A stretch of 64,000 bases of DNA from Chlamydia gallinacea 08-1274/3 (GTDB lineage: Bacteria > Chlamydiota > Chlamydiia > Chlamydiales > Chlamydiaceae). Below, in pieces: positions 62,501 through 64,000 of this stretch. Position numbers and translations under genes: made by a program. Numbering within the stretch: the first letter of the stretch is position 1; each line of letters opens with the position of its first letter. The stretch is taken from NCBI RefSeq assembly GCF_000471025.2, contig NZ_CP015840.1, positions 558,001-622,000 of the forward strand, read 5' to 3'. The notes beneath the pieces were generated by a model. That model was not told the origin of the DNA, ran no database searches, and saw only the letters and a program-made list of their open reading frames with translations.

Positions 62501-62632
62501 AATGAGCTGAATGAGCTGAATGAGCTGAATGAGCTGAATGAGCTGAATGAGCTGAATGAGCTGAATGAGCTGAATGAGCTGAATGAGCTGAATGAGCTGA
62601 ATGAGCTGAATGAGCTGAATGAGCTGAATGAG
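62501..62632 (+). repeat. 9-bp tandem repeat (AATGAGCTG), 14.7 copies
   Basis: Fourteen perfect copies of AATGAGCTG (62501-62626) plus a partial one (to 62632), without a single mismatch. Taken in register, each unit contains ATG AGC TGA, so the array is a string of minimal start-stop frames. It ends 43 nt before the chosen euo start. Perfect identity implies recent or ongoing expansion by slippage. Confidence 0.97.
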
Positions 62633-62675
62633 GTTATTTTAATTCTAGAATATGTTGAGGGGGAGTACTAGCATT

Positions 62676-63221
62676 ATGGAATGCTTACAACAAGAAAGCT
62701 ATGTTGAGTTAGATAATAACGAAGACGTACAGCTGCAGGCCGGAGATCAAGAAATCCAATGGGTTTCCATTACGCAGGCAGCAAGACTACACAATGTTAC
62801 GCGTCAAGCGATTTATGTAGCTATTAAACAAAAAAAACTGAAAGCTTCTAAGACAACCCGTTGGGAAATAGATATTAAGGATTTAGAGGATTATAAACGT
62901 AATCGTTATTCAAGGAAGAAATCCTTGTACCAGGGGGAGTTACTTTTTGATAATTCTAAAGGATGCTACTCTGTCAATCAAGTTGCTGAAATGTTGGGTA
63001 TTCCGGTTCAGAAAGTGTACTATGCTACCCGTACCGGAACCATGCGTGGAGAACGTAAGGGTGCTGCTTGGGTAATACATCATTCTGAGATTGAAAGATA
63101 TAAAAATGAGTATCTAAGTAAGCAGGCAGCTAAGAAAATCAAAAATACTACAGCTACTGCGAACTCAGCCTCTACTGCAGAAGATTCTGTCTCAGGGGCC
63201 TCTCTATTTGATAATGATTAG
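62676..63221 (+). CDS. euo: Early/late developmental transcription repressor Euo
   Basis: 181 residues from ATG 62676 (MECLQQESYVELDNN); an ATG at 62652 would add 8 residues but would place the GAGGGGGAG ribosome binding site inside the gene. Two excisionase/MerR-type helix-turn-helix domains: about 30-75 (WVSITQAARLHNVTRQAIYVAI) and about 98-145 (YSVNQVAEMLGIPVQKVYYAT), followed by a Lys/Ala/Ser-rich tail. Euo is expressed early and represses late genes in the chlamydial cycle. The leader region with its tandem repeat is unusual and listed separately. Confidence 0.93.
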   Translation: MECLQQESYVELDNNEDVQLQAGDQEIQWVSITQAARLHNVTRQAIYVAIKQKKLKASKTTRWEIDIKDLEDYKRNRYSRKKSLYQGELLFDNSKGCYSVNQVAEMLGIPVQKVYYATRTGTMRGERKGAAWVIHHSEIERYKNEYLSKQAAKKIKNTTATANSASTAEDSVSGASLFDND

Positions 63222-63434
63222 TTCACTCTCGCTCTTTTACTTTTCGTCCTCTACTGCTGCTACTGCTTTTACGATTTAATTTACATGCTTCTACCCGGTT
63301 TTATTTTCCTAGAATCTAGTTTGCTAGGTTGTTTGTATAGTTAATAACAGGAAGAAGTCGTTCTTTAAGAACATCTTAAGGCGGAGCTTTGAAGAATTTT
63401 TCTTGAAGAAATAGCGGGATTCCAGTTATCAAAG

Positions 63435-63455
63435 TTTCCCTAGGTCCTAGGGAAA
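63435..63455 (+). promoter_or_regulatory. Perfect inverted repeat at the gltX start
   Basis: TTTCCCTAGG (63435-63444), centre T, CCTAGGGAAA (63446-63455): a 21-bp perfect palindrome ending three bases before the ATG at 63459. The right arm contains the only Shine-Dalgarno-like sequence (AGGG). As RNA, a 7-bp stem with AGGTCCT loop would bury it; as DNA it would suit a dimeric operator. Confidence 0.6.
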
Positions 63456-63458
63456 AAC

Positions 63459-64000
63459 ATGGTTTGGAAAAACGTACGTGTTAGAATTGCTCCGTCTCCT
63501 ACAGGGGATCCCCATGTAGGGACTGCTTATATGGCTTTGTTCAACGAGATCTTCGCAAAAAGATTTCAGGGACAGATGATTCTCAGAATTGAGGATACGG
63601 ATCAAACAAGAAGCCGAGATGATTATGAAAAAAATATTTTCTCCGCACTTAAGTGGTGCGGGATTCAATGGGACGAGGGGCCAGATATTGGAGGGCCTTA
63701 CGGTCCTTACAGGCAGTCAGAACGTACAAGTATTTACCGTGAGTATGCTCAAGTTCTTTTGAAAACAGGCTACGCCTACAAATGTTTTGCAACTCCTCAG
63801 GAACTTGAGGAAATGCGAGCAGTAGCCTCAACTTTAGGATACCGCGGAGGATATGATCGGCGGTATCGTCATCTTTCTCTTAAAGAAGTTGAAGAACGTA
63901 CTCAAGCAGGCCAACCCTATACGATTCGATTAAAAGTTCCCCTGACAGGGGAGTGTGTCCTCGAAGATTATTGCAGAGGGCGTATAGTTTTTCCCTGGGC
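63459..64000 (+). CDS. gltX: Glutamyl-tRNA synthetase, N-terminal part (runs off window)
   Basis: The frame runs from ATG 63459 to the edge, about 180 codons. The product begins [20 protein letters not shown], with the class I HIGH-type motif [18 protein letters not shown] and the following [10 protein letters not shown] block that binds tRNA and glutamate. The catalytic domain continues ([20 protein letters not shown]). The KMSK and anticodon domains lie beyond the window. Charges tRNA-Glu and probably mischarges tRNA-Gln, as chlamydiae use GatCAB. Confidence 0.95.
   Translation, partial: MVWKNVRVRIAPSPTGDPHVGTAYMALFNEIFAKRFQGQMILRIEDTDQTRSRDDYEKNIFSALKWCGIQWDEGPDIGGPYGPYRQSERTSIYREYAQVLLKTGYAYKCFATPQELEEMRAVASTLGYRGGYDRRYRHLSLKEVEERTQAGQPYTIRLKVPLTGECVLEDYCRGRIVFPW

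Noticed and set aside
62501..62632. CRISPR array
   Set aside because: The units are 9 bp with no spacers; this is a simple tandem repeat.
1..64000. Insertion sequences, transposases, integrases or phage genes
   Set aside because: None seen on either strand; no recognisable terminal inverted repeats or target duplications.

Overview
This window is a contiguous piece of a chlamydial chromosome, AT-rich (roughly 40% GC by eye), without rRNA genes, phage genes, insertion sequences or CRISPR arrays. The assignment rests on genes found essentially only in Chlamydia: the early/late regulator euo, the actin-nucleating effector tarP, a nucleotide-parasitising Npt transporter, a SWIB-domain protein, a CHLPS-type 43 kDa protein, a truncated NtrC-like regulator (ctcC) with its sensor kinase, a fused secDF and a murA with the Cys-to-Asp change. 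TarP without a tyrosine-repeat block, a retained UMP-synthase-like phosphoribosyltransferase and a CHLPS 43 kDa gene point to the former Chlamydophila branch (psittaci/abortus/caviae/felis/pecorum side) rather than C. trachomatis. I cannot fix the species from sequence alone.

Layout. 1-9.4 kb: start of dnaB (minus), tRNA-Ser, pgsA, an Npt-family nucleotide transporter, a truncated sohB copy followed by full sohB, then a tight polA-coaE-rho run. 9.6-15.3 kb: a small unknown gene, an OPRT (UMP-synthase-like) gene, glgC, a metallophosphoesterase, rsmD, an amino-acid-binding lipoprotein, and hemH on the other strand. 15.3-23.2 kb: two chlamydial membrane proteins, a small secreted peptide gene inside a 1.2 kb gene-poor stretch, and oppA-oppB-oppC with unusually large permease subunits. 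23.2-32.3 kb: mostly minus-strand genes (alkyltransferase, YwqK/MORN-like secreted protein, pheT, yidD, a DUF155-like protein, recO, an orphan HSDR_N-type nuclease-fold protein, a long HPF), with tRNA-Leu(GAG), a LysM protein and a secreted protein on plus, and tRNA-Arg. 32.3-38.2 kb: ctcC and ctcB two-component genes flanking a 990-residue inclusion-membrane-like coiled-coil protein on the opposite strand, then tRNA-Leu(CAA). 38.2-45.6 kb: a lipoprotein, a HAD hydrolase, truA-ispD-phosphoesterase, SWIB protein, prfB (programmed frameshift), a GNAT, a SprT-like protease and yebC. 45.6-54.5 kb: tarP, murA, and the envelope/lipid cluster uppS-cdsA-cmk-plsC-argS. 54.5-64 kb: an Inc-like protein, secDF, the 43 kDa hydrolase-like protein, a 645-bp non-coding stretch with a 9-bp tandem repeat, euo, and the start of gltX.

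How it fits together. Much is housekeeping (replication and repair, translation, phospholipid, peptidoglycan and isoprenoid precursors, haem, glycogen). The host-interaction part comprises TarP, the Inc-like proteins, the nucleotide transporter, the oligopeptide permease and several secreted proteins. The regulatory part comprises Euo, the CtcB/CtcC pair and the SWIB protein.

Most noteworthy signals: (1) about 14.7 copies of a 9-bp repeat just upstream of euo, in which every unit is a complete minimal open frame AUG-AGC-UGA; (2) a 50-codon secreted peptide gene with an operator-like palindrome over its promoter, a leader hairpin and a 3' hairpin pair; (3) a GC-rich island before the euo repeat that looks like an unannotated RNA or decayed gene; (4) a perfect 10-bp inverted repeat abutting the gltX start codon; (5) a giant Inc-like protein embedded between the two halves of the only two-component system visible here.
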